A stretch of 64,000 nt of DNA from Shinella zoogloeoides (GCF_003574625.1 NZ_QNUJ01000010.1:1-64000); one strand, 5' to 3'. Positions 1 to 6,703 are shown, numbered from the stretch's first letter. The notes: generated by a model from the sequence alone, not told the origin. Made by a program: numbers and translations.

Positions 1-222
1 GGGCCATCATATCGTTCTGGGCGGAAGCGACAAACTGCTGTTGCATGATGTCGATCACATCCATCGACGCCATGATGTTGGCGACGTCATTATGACGCTA
101 TTGATATGAAGCGATCCGGGAGGCCGCCAGCTGAAATGCGCTTTCGTCGTCCCGATTCAGTGGCAACGTCATTATGTTGAAATGTCCCTGCACCGCATCG
201 TGCTCGGACTTGCCGGCGGTAC
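1..222. other. Left-edge segment with a 15-bp direct repeat; origin unclear
   Basis: No complete gene is visible. The motif GGC[G/A]ACGTCATTATG occurs at 80-94 and again at 162-176 in the same orientation, differing at one base. On the minus strand an open frame runs from an ATG at 74 off the left edge and reads MASMDVIDIMQQQF, with no clear ribosome binding site. Short subterminal repeats of this kind occur at ends of IS21-type elements, but I do not recognise a specific element, so this is only a suggestion. Confidence 0.2.
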
Positions 223-265
223 TGCTCTGAGCCCAAAGCTTGGACCGCCGGGAGCTGGAGTTTTC
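223..265 (+). repeat. Left terminal inverted repeat of the IS3-family remnant
   Basis: Reads TGCTCTGAGCCC, then AAAGCTTGGACCGC, then CTGGAGTTTTC. It pairs with 678-722 read on the minus strand, with a few mismatches and two missing A residues. Confidence 0.75.
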
Positions 266-374
266 CGGCTCCGATCACGATGACGGACTGGTTGCGCCAC
301 CTTGCACGCCCGTCGGATCGATATGCCCCAATCCACCAGCATCCCGTCGATCAGTTTTCGCTGGCGGACAGGCC

Positions 375-641
375 TCAGAGCTTACGGCGGATAACATCCT
401 GCAGCATCTCGCGGTCCAGCGTCAGATTTGCGACAATCTTCTTGAGCCTGGAGTTCTCGTCCTCCAGAGCTTTCAGACGGCGCATCTCATCGGGCAACAG
501 GCCCGCATACTTCTTGCGCCAATTGAAATAGGCCGCCTGGCTGATACCCGCCTTCCGGCAGATCTCTGCCACTGGCACGCCATCATCGCCCTGCTTCAAA
601 ATAAACGCCTTCTGGGCGTCCGAAAACTTCGATGCCTTCAT
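375..641 (-). CDS. IS3-family transposase OrfA (helix-turn-helix subunit)
   Basis: An 88-residue protein starting MKASKFSDAQKAFILKQG. It is the DNA-binding half of an IS3-type transposase, normally joined to OrfB by programmed -1 frameshifting. A helix-turn-helix (VAEICRKAGISQAAYFNWRKKY) is followed by a leucine-zipper-like stretch (LKALEDENSRLKKIVANL) and ends MLQDVIRRKL, typical of the IS407/IS2-like branch. The start at 641 matches the family start; an in-frame extension upstream runs into the inverted repeat and was not used. With orfB missing, the protein cannot catalyse transposition and could only bind ends or inhibit related elements. Confidence 0.85.
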   Translation of the reverse strand: MKASKFSDAQKAFILKQGDDGVPVAEICRKAGISQAAYFNWRKKYAGLLPDEMRRLKALEDENSRLKKIVANLTLDREMLQDVIRRKL

Positions 642-677
642 GCTTCCGCTCTTGTTCCCAGCCGGGAAATTACCACA

Positions 678-722
678 GAAAACTCCAGTTAAGAGCGGTC
701 CAGTTTTTTGGGGATCAGAACA
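678..722 (-). repeat. Right terminal inverted repeat of the IS3-family remnant
   Basis: On the minus strand from 722 it reads TGTTCTGATCCCC, then AAAAAACTGGACCGC, then TTAACTGGAGTTTTC. It lies just upstream of orfA, the usual place for the IS3 promoter end. Confidence 0.75.
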
Positions 723-883
723 GCTATCATGATGCACGGCTTCGTATCGTGGCCGCTGGGACGTGGGGCTTGATCGATATCCGCGCTTTCAGGTGCCGAT
801 AAAGCCGCTTCAAACAGTTCGGGGCGCAGGCCATCGCCACGCTGAGCGGCAATAGCATGCAAACCACGCAACAACGTCATCAT
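689..883 (-). CDS. Small unknown protein whose 3' end is formed by the IS element
   Basis: A good ribosome binding site (GGGAGGAAAATCC, then ATG) supports a start at 883. The frame reads MMTLLRGLHAIAAQRGDG and continues for 64 codons. The last ten or so codons (VLIPKKLDRS, stop) are translated from the right inverted repeat of the IS3 remnant, so the native C-terminus was lost when the element inserted. The first part overlaps the 3' end of the gene at 810-1307 in another frame. I do not recognise the family. It may be a broken gene rather than a functional one. Confidence 0.4.
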   Translation of the reverse strand: MMTLLRGLHAIAAQRGDGLRPELFEAALSAPESADIDQAPRPSGHDTKPCIMIAVLIPKKLDRS

Positions 884-1307
884 GGATTTTCCTCCCTCGC
901 ATTTTCCCGATTCGATTGTCAAACCGCATTGATGTGCCTGAGTGCGGAGGAATGACCCCAGATGTGACCTGGGGCGGCTCCCCCTTCTGGTCGTAGAGAG
1001 GGTCTGTTTCCGGGAACAGACCTTGCGCCTGCAGCGCCTCTGTTATCCGCTCCGGCCTGAGCGCGCGTTCCAGCTCCTCCAGTTGGCCGGATGCCCATTC
1101 GATCATTCTCTGGAATTCCGGGGAGGTCGTGTCGCTATCCTGCCGGAGACAAGCGCTTATCCAGGTCTTCAATTCGAGCGCCTGCCTCTGCCTGTCGAGG
1201 AGCTGCCGAAGCACTGCTCGGCGCGCGACTTCGCGCTGGCGCCGAACATCGGCCATCTGCTGACGGCGGCCGAGCTCTTGTGGGTTGTAGATATCAGGGG
1301 CGTCCAT
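810..1307 (-). CDS. Unknown protein, charged and probably helical; Ada-box controlled
   Basis: A 165-residue product starting MDAPDIYNPQELGRRQQ. I chose the ATG at 1307 over the one at 1319 because GGAG lies seven bases before it. The first 110 residues are rich in Arg, Gln, Leu and Glu and look like a long helix or coiled coil. The last 50 residues look less native, so the true 3' end may have been altered by the rearrangement at 223-722. Its promoter region carries a 22-bp Ada-box-like element on the same strand (1365-1386), 57 bases before the start, divergent from the methyltransferase at 1512. Function unknown; the regulatory element suggests a role in alkylation stress. Confidence 0.5.
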   Translation of the reverse strand: MDAPDIYNPQELGRRQQMADVRRQREVARRAVLRQLLDRQRQALELKTWISACLRQDSDTTSPEFQRMIEWASGQLEELERALRPERITEALQAQGLFPETDPLYDQKGEPPQVTSGVIPPHSGTSMRFDNRIGKMRGRKIHDDVVAWFACYCRSAWRWPAPRTV

Positions 1308-1364
1308 GCGCAACTCCATCTGGATTTGAACGCCGACGATACGGTGACTATTCGGGAGGCCGCG

Positions 1365-1386
1365 CTCCGAATATTGCCTTCAAATC
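1365..1386 (-). promoter_or_regulatory. Ada-box-like element, copy 1
   Basis: Reads GATTTGAAGGCAA, TATT, CGGAG on the minus strand. It lies 57 bases upstream of the unknown gene at 1307 and is back to back with copy 2 for the divergent ogt-like gene. Confidence 0.7.
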
Positions 1387-1430
1387 GAAAATAGCAGCAG
1401 GCACCCAAGGAGATCCGACGACCGATATTC

Positions 1431-1452
1431 GATTTGAAAGCAAGGTTCGGAG
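1431..1452 (+). promoter_or_regulatory. Ada-box-like element, copy 2
   Basis: Reads GATTTGAAAGCAA, GGTT, CGGAG, 59 bases upstream of the methyltransferase start at 1512. One of the closest copies to the consensus. Confidence 0.75.
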
Positions 1453-1511
1453 ATCGGCGCGCCGCGGCCGCTTCTATGTTCATCCCGCAATGAGCCTGGA
1501 AGGTAAAAACG

Positions 1512-2021
1512 ATGCGTGAGATTATTCGCTTTGCGTGGGGGATCAGCTCCCTTGGCGACTTTGTCGTCGCTATGTCCGAGAAGGGTCTTGTCGCCCTCGA
1601 ATTCAGTTCAATGCACGCGGCGATGGAAGACGCATTGCGCATCCGTTTTCCGGAAGCTGAACTTGAGCGTAGCGAGGACGGGCTGGCTGCCGTGATGGAG
1701 GTTGTGGCCGGCGTCATCGACGATCCGGCCTCCGACTGCGGCCTGCCGCTTGATCTCCGCGGCACATCTTATGAGGTGCAGGTCTGGATGATGCTGCGGG
1801 AAATTCGGGCGGGGCAGACGACCAGCTATGGGGCTTTGGCCGCCAAACTGGGGTCACGCGATCCGCGAGAAGTGACCGCGGCGATCGCCAACAATCCGAT
1901 CGCAGTGATCGTGCCGTGCCATCGCGTCATCAAGAAGGATGGCTCGATCTCCGGCTATCGCTGGGGTGTGCGCCGCAAGCGGGCGCTTTTGGCGCGTGAA
2001 CAGCATGGGGTGGAACGCTAG
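1512..2021 (+). CDS. ogt: Methylated-DNA-[protein]-cysteine S-methyltransferase (Ogt/Ada-C type)
   Basis: A suicide repair protein that moves the methyl group from O6-methylguanine or O4-methylthymine in DNA to its own cysteine. At 169 residues it matches Ogt length. The C-terminal half has the family core: SYGALAAKLG, then NNPIAVIVPCHRVIKKDGSISGY, with the acceptor cysteine at about residue 136 and the GYRWG loop after it. The N-terminal half resembles the corresponding part of Ada at 4858 (a LVALEF strand, then a divergent helical region). Its TAG stop is followed directly by the ATG of the next gene at 2022, so the two form one transcript. An Ada-box-like element precedes it at 1431-1452. 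It is one of three methyltransferase active sites in 9 kb. Confidence 0.93.
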   Translation: MREIIRFAWGISSLGDFVVAMSEKGLVALEFSSMHAAMEDALRIRFPEAELERSEDGLAAVMEVVAGVIDDPASDCGLPLDLRGTSYEVQVWMMLREIRAGQTTSYGALAAKLGSRDPREVTAAIANNPIAVIVPCHRVIKKDGSISGYRWGVRRKRALLAREQHGVER

Positions 2022-2645
2022 ATGTCGGATATGGACATGTTTTTGAAGGGTGCGCTGCGTGAGGAGCAGGCCGCGATCTCGCCGCTGGCGGGGCCGGGGA
2101 GTGATCTTCCCGAACCACTGGAGGTCATCCAGTTGTCGCTTGCATCCGTCGTCGCTGCCCGCGAGCGGTTTCCCGGCTATCGCCTGACGCGGCTGGTGGC
2201 CGCGCGGCTCGAACTGGACGAAGCCGATATCGGTCGCCTTTCTGGTATCCTCGATGCCGATCTTTTTCGGCCGACCCCCGGCGTGACGAGGCCCTTCGAT
2301 TTCCATTTGCGGGACGTGATCGCGCGATACGATCTGGGCGCGCTTTTCCGTGACGACGGGCATGCACCCTATCATCATTCGATCAGGCCGACCGGCTACG
2401 ACTTCCACCGCGACGAGGTGATTCCTGTCGGAATGGAGCAGTGGCGCGCCGATTATCGTCACATGCCGGACGAGCGGCAGATGATGGCCGCGTCCATCGT
2501 CTGGCTCTACAGGGCGGGGAAAGACAATGTCTGGCTGCGGCGGGTTCCATGCACATGGCATGCTGCCGACGTCATCGCCTGCTTAATCGCCGCTGGCGCT
2601 TTTGAGGACTGGACGCGCCTCTATGCACTCTATCCGGGCTGGTAG
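2022..2645 (+). CDS. Unknown conserved-looking protein coupled to ogt
   Basis: A 207-residue soluble protein (MSDMDMFLKGALREEQAAIS) with no signal peptide or membrane segment that I can see. The start codon abuts the stop of the upstream methyltransferase with no spacer, so translation is probably coupled and the two genes share the Ada-box-like element at 1431-1452. The C-terminal half is rich in Trp, His, Arg and Asp (YHHSIRPTGYDFHRDEV; then WLYRAGKDNVWLRRVPCTWHAADVIACL). I do not recognise the family. The tight link to a DNA methyltransferase suggests a role in handling alkylated DNA or alkylated metabolites; that is inference from context only. Confidence 0.75.
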   Translation: MSDMDMFLKGALREEQAAISPLAGPGSDLPEPLEVIQLSLASVVAARERFPGYRLTRLVAARLELDEADIGRLSGILDADLFRPTPGVTRPFDFHLRDVIARYDLGALFRDDGHAPYHHSIRPTGYDFHRDEVIPVGMEQWRADYRHMPDERQMMAASIVWLYRAGKDNVWLRRVPCTWHAADVIACLIAAGAFEDWTRLYALYPGW

Positions 2646-2696
2646 GTGCTGTGCCGTGAGGTCCGGACACAACCACCGGCAGGAAGCAGGCGAACG

Positions 2697-3152
2697 TCAG
2701 TGCAGCGCCTGTAGCCGATGGTCGACACGGACATCGCGGAGAAAGTCCAGCCAGGTGGCGATATCGTCATCGGTGGGCGTGAATCTGAAGGCCTTCTGCA
2801 CCAGGACCAGAACGCCGTTGGGTATGGAAAGCTTGAACCAGGTATTTTCCGGCTGGCCCGCTTCCCTGTTGAGCGCGCAGATCTGCGACCAGATCAGCGT
2901 CGGCTGTAGACCCTCATGCCCTTGCTCGATGATTTGCACCGAGCCGCGAGAACACATCTCCATCCACCCCTCTTTCATGCCGGCATAGAAGCTGTCGAGC
3001 GTATAACCGTTGACGTTGCGCATCACTTGAACTGTCAGCATTTCGGTCCATGTATCGAGCGTCTCCTCTTCGGGGAGCATCTCGATCGTCACGCCGACGT
3101 CATTCTTGATGCGGAAGGCTACCTTGTAGCCGTATGGGGTCTTTGAAAGCAT
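2697..3152 (-). CDS. Unknown protein, Ada-box controlled
   Basis: A 151-residue soluble protein starting MLSKTPYGYKVAFRIKND, with GGAG just before the ATG at 3152. Alternating hydrophobic residues suggest a mixed alpha/beta domain; Trp and Met are frequent (MKEGWMEMCSRGS; TWFKLSIPNGVLVLVQKAF). No signal peptide or known catalytic motif was recognised. The gene is divergent from the SnoaL-like gene at 3351. Each carries its own Ada-box-like element in the shared 198-bp gap, this one at 3186-3207, only 33 bases from the start. Its 3' end converges on the gene at 2022. Confidence 0.65.
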   Translation of the reverse strand: MLSKTPYGYKVAFRIKNDVGVTIEMLPEEETLDTWTEMLTVQVMRNVNGYTLDSFYAGMKEGWMEMCSRGSVQIIEQGHEGLQPTLIWSQICALNREAGQPENTWFKLSIPNGVLVLVQKAFRFTPTDDDIATWLDFLRDVRVDHRLQALH

Positions 3153-3185
3153 GACTCCACGTTGCGATCCGGCCTTTCGCCGGCA

Positions 3186-3207
3186 CTCCGTTTCTTGCCT
3201 TCGAATT
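3186..3207 (-). promoter_or_regulatory. Ada-box-like element, copy 3 (exact AAT-N6-GCAA)
   Basis: Reads AATTCGAAGGCAA, GAAA, CGGAG on the minus strand. It matches the E. coli Ada contact pattern AAT-N6-GCAA at all seven positions. It serves the minus-strand gene starting at 3152. Confidence 0.75.
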
Positions 3208-3243
3208 CGAAAAACTGAAAAACGAAGGCAGAAAATCGTTTCC

Positions 3244-3265
3244 GATTCAAAGGCATGAAACGGAG
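3244..3265 (+). promoter_or_regulatory. Ada-box-like element, copy 4
   Basis: Reads GATTCAAAGGCAT, GAAA, CGGAG, 85 bases upstream of the SnoaL-like gene at 3351. It is divergent from copy 3, with 36 bases between the two. Confidence 0.65.
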
Positions 3266-3350
3266 TTTGGCGCTCGGCAAGCTCCAATATCCCTCTCGCC
3301 AGGTCATCGAGCGGTTTCGATGGTCCCAGATTTGAAGAGAGGACTTTTCC

Positions 3351-3806
3351 ATGAGCAAGGAAGAAGACAACAAGGCCGTCGTCGTGCGCTGGTTCACCGA
3401 ATTCTGGGGCAAGGACGTCAACCTTGCCGTCATCGACGAGATCGCGCATCCCGACATGCTCCTCCACTATTCGCTGCATGAGCCGCGCCGCGGCCGTGCC
3501 GACATCAAGGCGTTCATGATCGACTTCCGCGCCGCGTTCCCCGACCTTAACTTCTGGGGCACCGCAGACCTGATCGCCGAGGGCGACTATGTGGTCGGCC
3601 AGTGGGAAGGCGGCGGCACGCAGACCGGCGCTGCCTGGAACGATGTCCTTCCGGGCTATGAGGGTCTTCCCGCCGCAACCGGCCGCAAGATGCACTTCAC
3701 CGGCAAGACCGTGCTGAAGGTGGTCGAGGGCCTGATCGTCGAGGAGAACGGCCTGGACGACGGCCTGACGGCGATGATGCAGCTCGGGCTGATCAAGAAA
3801 GCCTGA
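3351..3806 (+). CDS. SnoaL-like / NTF2-fold protein
   Basis: A 151-residue protein with a SnoaL-type alpha+beta barrel signature. The opening helix (KAVVVRWFTEFWGKDVNLAVIDEIAHPDMLLHYSL), the following AFMIDFRAAFPDLNFWG and the late strands (GDYVVGQWEGGGTQTG; KMHFTGKTVLKVVEG) are typical of polyketide-cyclase/ester-cyclase-like members. Such domains bind small hydrophobic ligands; the substrate here is unknown. GGACTTTTCC precedes the start. A strong hairpin terminator follows at 3858-3892, so it is monocistronic. Its own Ada-box-like element sits at 3244-3265, suggesting induction by alkylating agents. Confidence 0.85.
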   Translation: MSKEEDNKAVVVRWFTEFWGKDVNLAVIDEIAHPDMLLHYSLHEPRRGRADIKAFMIDFRAAFPDLNFWGTADLIAEGDYVVGQWEGGGTQTGAAWNDVLPGYEGLPAATGRKMHFTGKTVLKVVEGLIVEENGLDDGLTAMMQLGLIKKA

Positions 3807-3857
3807 TCGAACCGGTATCCGCCCGCCCAAGGGCCGGTGCCTTTCGAAGGGAGGATT

Positions 3858-3892
3858 GAGGCTCGCGCCCCGGCGCGGGCCTCGATTGTTTT
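3858..3892 (+). terminator. Rho-independent terminator after the SnoaL-like gene
   Basis: A stem GAGGC-T-CGCGCC pairs with GGCGCG-G-GCCTC around a very short loop (one T-G wobble) and is followed by ATTGTTTT. It separates the SnoaL-like unit from the next Ada-box-like element at 3921. Confidence 0.7.
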
Positions 3893-3920
3893 GGCGGCCT
3901 CTGAGTTCCCGGGAATTGTT

Positions 3921-3942
3921 GATTTCAGAACAGGATACGGAG
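3921..3942 (+). promoter_or_regulatory. Ada-box-like element, copy 5
   Basis: Reads GATTTCAGAACAG, GATA, CGGAG. A weaker match in the second half-site, 69 bases before the nucleotidyltransferase start at 4012 and directly after the preceding terminator. Confidence 0.55.
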
Positions 3943-4011
3943 CGCTCAAGGAAACGGACAGCGGTAAAACCAATGCATTGATCTTCATTGTTACGACGAG
4001 GAAGCACCGCC

Positions 4012-4530
4012 ATGATACGCATCGGTTATGCGCCCGGAGCCTACGATCTTTTCCATATCGGCCATCTGAATCTGTTGCGTCGCGCCAGAGAGCAGTGTGA
4101 TTACCTGATCGCCGGGGTGGTGTCGGACGAGATTCTGGCGAAACATAAGGGCGTCGTACCTGTTATTCCGCTCGAGGAGCGATTGGAGATCGTCGGAAAC
4201 ATCAGTTTTGTCGATGCTGCCCACCCGGCCATGACGAACGACAAGCTCGAAATCTGGCGGGATCTGCGCTTCAACGTGCTCTTCAAGGGGGACGATTGGC
4301 GTGGGACCGAGAAAGGTGACGAACTCGAACGCGAATTCGGAGCAGTCGGGGTAGATGTGATCTTCTTCCCCTATACGCACGCAACGTCGAGCAGCGCGCT
4401 CCGAAAAGCCATTCATACCAGGAGCGGGCTGGCAAACCATATCGCTACCGCCGAGAGTTTTTCGGGTGGCGTTCGCGCAATGCCATTTCCGCTGCAGTCG
4501 GAAGGGATGTTCCATGCCAGCGTCCGGTAA
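4012..4530 (+). CDS. Cytidylyltransferase-family protein (TagD/glycerol-3-phosphate cytidylyltransferase-like)
   Basis: A 172-residue nucleotidyltransferase-superfamily protein. The start MIRIGYAPGAYDLFHIGH has the HxGH nucleotide-binding motif at residues 15-18, and the later TSSSALRKAI corresponds to the ISSTxIR motif, so both active-site signatures are present. GAGGAAG lies before the ATG; an upstream in-frame ATG at 3988 is less well placed. The family couples CTP or ATP to a phosphorylated alcohol or similar acceptor; the acceptor here cannot be told from sequence. An overlapping small membrane-protein gene begins at 4514. The gene is unexpected inside a DNA-repair island, yet it has the same upstream element as its neighbours (3921-3942). 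Confidence 0.85.
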   Translation: MIRIGYAPGAYDLFHIGHLNLLRRAREQCDYLIAGVVSDEILAKHKGVVPVIPLEERLEIVGNISFVDAAHPAMTNDKLEIWRDLRFNVLFKGDDWRGTEKGDELEREFGAVGVDVIFFPYTHATSSSALRKAIHTRSGLANHIATAESFSGGVRAMPFPLQSEGMFHASVR

Positions 4531-4636
4531 CGCCCTTCTAGCAATTCTCGTGATCGTTCTGGCGATTTCGCTTTGCACCTGGAGCGGTCGCGGGACGTCC
4601 AACGGCGGCCCCAGGAAGCCACCAAGGCTCGGGTAA
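4514..4636 (+). CDS. Possible 40-residue membrane microprotein
   Basis: The frame MPASGNALLAILVIVLAI, then SLCTWSGRGTSNGGPRKPPRLG, has one clear membrane segment followed by a basic, Gly/Pro-rich tail. GGAAGGGATGTTCC, then ATG, gives a good ribosome binding site. It starts 17 bases before the stop of the nucleotidyltransferase, so it would be cotranscribed with it. A competing minus-strand frame starts at 4674 with its own good ribosome binding site; the hydrophobic segment makes me prefer the plus-strand reading. Confidence 0.4.
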   Translation: MPASGNALLAILVIVLAISLCTWSGRGTSNGGPRKPPRLG

Positions 4637-4777
4637 CGCGGTCGCGGGTGATAGCGACGTGGTCTTCGGGCCATTTTCCTTTCCTTCTCCGAGGTTGTGC
4701 CCTCGGCACGGATGCAATGCGTTGCCGGCATCGGCCGGGCGCTTGATATTCGCTCGATATCGGGTGGTTGACTGTTC

Positions 4778-4799
4778 GATTTGAGAGCAAGGATCGGAG
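4778..4799 (+). promoter_or_regulatory. Ada-box-like element, copy 6 (ada operon)
   Basis: Reads GATTTGAGAGCAA, GGAT, CGGAG, 58 bases upstream of the ada start. It would be the autoregulatory site of Ada and the only copy for the ada-alkA-6704-alkB unit. Confidence 0.78.
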
Positions 4800-4857
4800 T
4801 GCGGCCGGCTTTGGTTCTGGAGCAAGCTGGCACCAGATCAAATGCGAGTGAAAGACA

Positions 4858-5955
4858 ATGGAACAGGACATCCAGCCAATGAAGATATCTCGCAAGTCGG
4901 CTCTGCCTGTTGCCGACGACCCGCGCTGGGCGCGCATCGTTGCCCGCGACAAGACCGCCGACGGTGCGCTCTGGTATTCTGTTTCGACGACGGGTGTCTA
5001 TTGCCGCCCCTCGTGCCCGTCCCGCACGGCAAACCCGAAAAACGTGATGTTGCATGACACGATCGAGAGCGCGCGGGCGACAGGGTATCGCCCCTGCAAA
5101 CGGTGCAACCCCGAGGGCCTTTCGCTCGAATGCGAAAACGCCGCGCTGGTCGCGAAAGCCTGCCGCCTCATCGAGGAGCGCGAGGAGGAGCCATCGCTGG
5201 AAGAGCTGGCGGCTGCGGTCGACCGCAGTCCGAGCTATTTCCACCGCGTCTTCAAGGCTTCAACGGGCTTGACGCCAAAGGCCTATGCCTCGGCGAGCCG
5301 TGCGAAGAAAATCCGCGAGGGTCTGGAGACGGGCGCCAGCGTCACCGAGGCGATCTATGACGCCGGCTACAATTCAAGCGGCCGCTTCTACGAGAAGTCC
5401 ACGGGTATGCTCGGAATGACCCCGACGCAATACCGGACCGGTGGCGCGAACGAGGAAATCAAGTTCGCGGTCGGCCAGTCCTGTCTTGGTGCGATTCTCG
5501 TCGCTTCCAGCACCAGGGGCGTGGCCTCGATCCTGCTCGGCGATGATCCGGATGCGTTGGTCCGTAATCTTCAGGACCGCTTTCCGAAGGCGCGGCTGAT
5601 TGGCATGGACCGCGAATACGAGGCGCTGATCGCCCGCGTCTGCGGCTTCGTCGAGAATCCGGGCATCGGGCTCGATCTTCCGCTCGATGTCCGTGGCACG
5701 GCCTTCCAGCGTCGTGTCTGGCAAGCGCTCCAGGAAATCCCGGTCGGCGCGCGTGTGTCCTATGCGGAGGTCGCGCGGCGCATCGGGTCGCCGACCGCGG
5801 TGCGCGCGGTTGCCGGAGCGTGCGCCGCCAATAACATCGCGGTCGCCATTCCCTGCCATCGCGTGGTGCGCAATGACGGGGCGTTGTCGGGCTATGCATG
5901 GGGCGTCGATCGCAAGCGCCAGCTTCTCGATCGGGAGGCATCGCAGAATGCATAA
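4858..5955 (+). CDS. ada: Ada: bifunctional methylation-sensing activator and O6-methylguanine-DNA methyltransferase
   Basis: At 365 residues this is a full-length Ada. The N-terminal zinc domain has the four cysteines at about 49, 53, 80 and 83 (VYCRPSCPS and RPCKRC); the first is the methyl-phosphotriester acceptor that turns Ada into an activator. An AraC-type helix-turn-helix follows (about 90-190, with SLEELAAAVDRSPSYFHRVFK). The C-terminal methyltransferase domain ends in AIPCHRVVRNDGALSGY, with the acceptor cysteine at about 333. All key residues are present. ATG at 4858 is used; a second ATG at 4879 is possible. It heads an operon with alkA, an unknown gene and alkB, and has an Ada-box-like element at 4778-4799. 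It is the expected regulator of all ten elements in the island. Confidence 0.97.
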   Translation: MEQDIQPMKISRKSALPVADDPRWARIVARDKTADGALWYSVSTTGVYCRPSCPSRTANPKNVMLHDTIESARATGYRPCKRCNPEGLSLECENAALVAKACRLIEEREEEPSLEELAAAVDRSPSYFHRVFKASTGLTPKAYASASRAKKIREGLETGASVTEAIYDAGYNSSGRFYEKSTGMLGMTPTQYRTGGANEEIKFAVGQSCLGAILVASSTRGVASILLGDDPDALVRNLQDRFPKARLIGMDREYEALIARVCGFVENPGIGLDLPLDVRGTAFQRRVWQALQEIPVGARVSYAEVARRIGSPTAVRAVAGACAANNIAVAIPCHRVVRNDGALSGYAWGVDRKRQLLDREASQNA

Positions 5956-6042
5956 GGATCGGAATATCGACGCTTTCGCGCCGCTTTCGGACTGCGGAGC
6001 GGCAAATCGAAATCAGCTCACCATTGCCGGGGCGGTATCTGA

Positions 6043-6684
6043 ATGAACTTTCATACCCGCTACGATGAATCCGTCGCTTTCCTCGCGAGCCACGATGATG
6101 ACTGGGCGAGGCTGATCGACCTGATCGGCCCTTGTCGGCACGACCCCAAGGCCGCCCGCGAACCCTATGAGGCGCTCGTGCGGGCAATCGCCTATCAGCA
6201 ACTGACGGCCAAGGCCGGCGATGCGATCATTGGCCGTCTGAAGGGCCTTTTCGAGGGGCGTGATTTCCCAACCCCGGAAGACCTCATCGCAATGGAGTTC
6301 GATACGCTTCGAACTTCTGGCTTCTCTGTCAGCAAGATCGCCACCATCAAGGCGATTGCGCAGGGGACGATGGACGGCCTGATCCCGACTCGCGCCGTCG
6401 CCGCCACCATGGATGACGAAACGCTGATCGAGCGCATGGTCACCATAAAAGGCGTCGGCCGTTGGACCGTCGAGATGCTGCTGATGTACTCGCTGGAACG
6501 GATGGATGTCTTGCCCGTCGACGACTTTGGTGTTCGGGAAGGCTATCGCGTCCTGAAATCGTTGCCCGGGCAGCCGAAACCGAAGGAATTGCGCGAGATC
6601 TCAAAAGCATGGTCGCCGCATCGTACGGTCGCTGCCTGGTACCTTTGGCGCATCCCGCGCGAGCGCGGAAATGTGCTTGCCTAA
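6043..6684 (+). CDS. alkA: DNA-3-methyladenine glycosylase II (AlkA family)
   Basis: A base-excision glycosylase that removes 3-methyladenine and other alkylated bases. The 213 residues cover the helix-hairpin-helix domain; the N-terminal beta domain of E. coli AlkA (282 residues) is absent, as in Mag1-type enzymes. The hairpin motif IKGVGRWTVEM is followed by LPVDDFGVREG, with the catalytic aspartate at about 161. It lies 87 bases downstream of ada with no visible Ada-box-like element, so it is probably read from the ada promoter. The next gene starts 19 bases after its stop. Confidence 0.95.
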   Translation: MNFHTRYDESVAFLASHDDDWARLIDLIGPCRHDPKAAREPYEALVRAIAYQQLTAKAGDAIIGRLKGLFEGRDFPTPEDLIAMEFDTLRTSGFSVSKIATIKAIAQGTMDGLIPTRAVAATMDDETLIERMVTIKGVGRWTVEMLLMYSLERMDVLPVDDFGVREGYRVLKSLPGQPKPKELREISKAWSPHRTVAAWYLWRIPRERGNVLA

Positions 6685-6703
6685 AAGGGCCGGGAAGAGT
6701 GTC

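Larger units (their letters stand above)
223..722 (-). mobile_element. IS3-family insertion sequence, internally deleted (orfA only)
   Basis: The 500-bp unit begins with TG at 223 and ends with CA at 722, as IS3-family elements do. Terminal inverted repeats of about 43-45 bp are visible at 223-265 and 678-722, sharing the blocks TGGACCGC and CTGGAGTTTTC. Inside, orfA is intact (375-641). The orfB frame opens normally after it (LRPVRQRKLIDGML, then WGISIRRAC) but loses similarity after roughly 28 codons and meets the left inverted repeat almost at once, so the DDE domain is missing. The flanking four bases (GTAC and GCTA) do not match, so no target duplication is visible. It could be a deletion derivative mobilised in trans, or a dead remnant. 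Confidence 0.8.

Noticed and set aside
4550-4674. Minus-strand frame starting MARRPRRYHPRPRYPS with a good AGGAAAGGAAA site
   Set aside because: It overlaps the plus-strand membrane microprotein and the 3' end of the nucleotidyltransferase, is low in complexity and matches no family I know. It remains the main alternative to the plus-strand reading.
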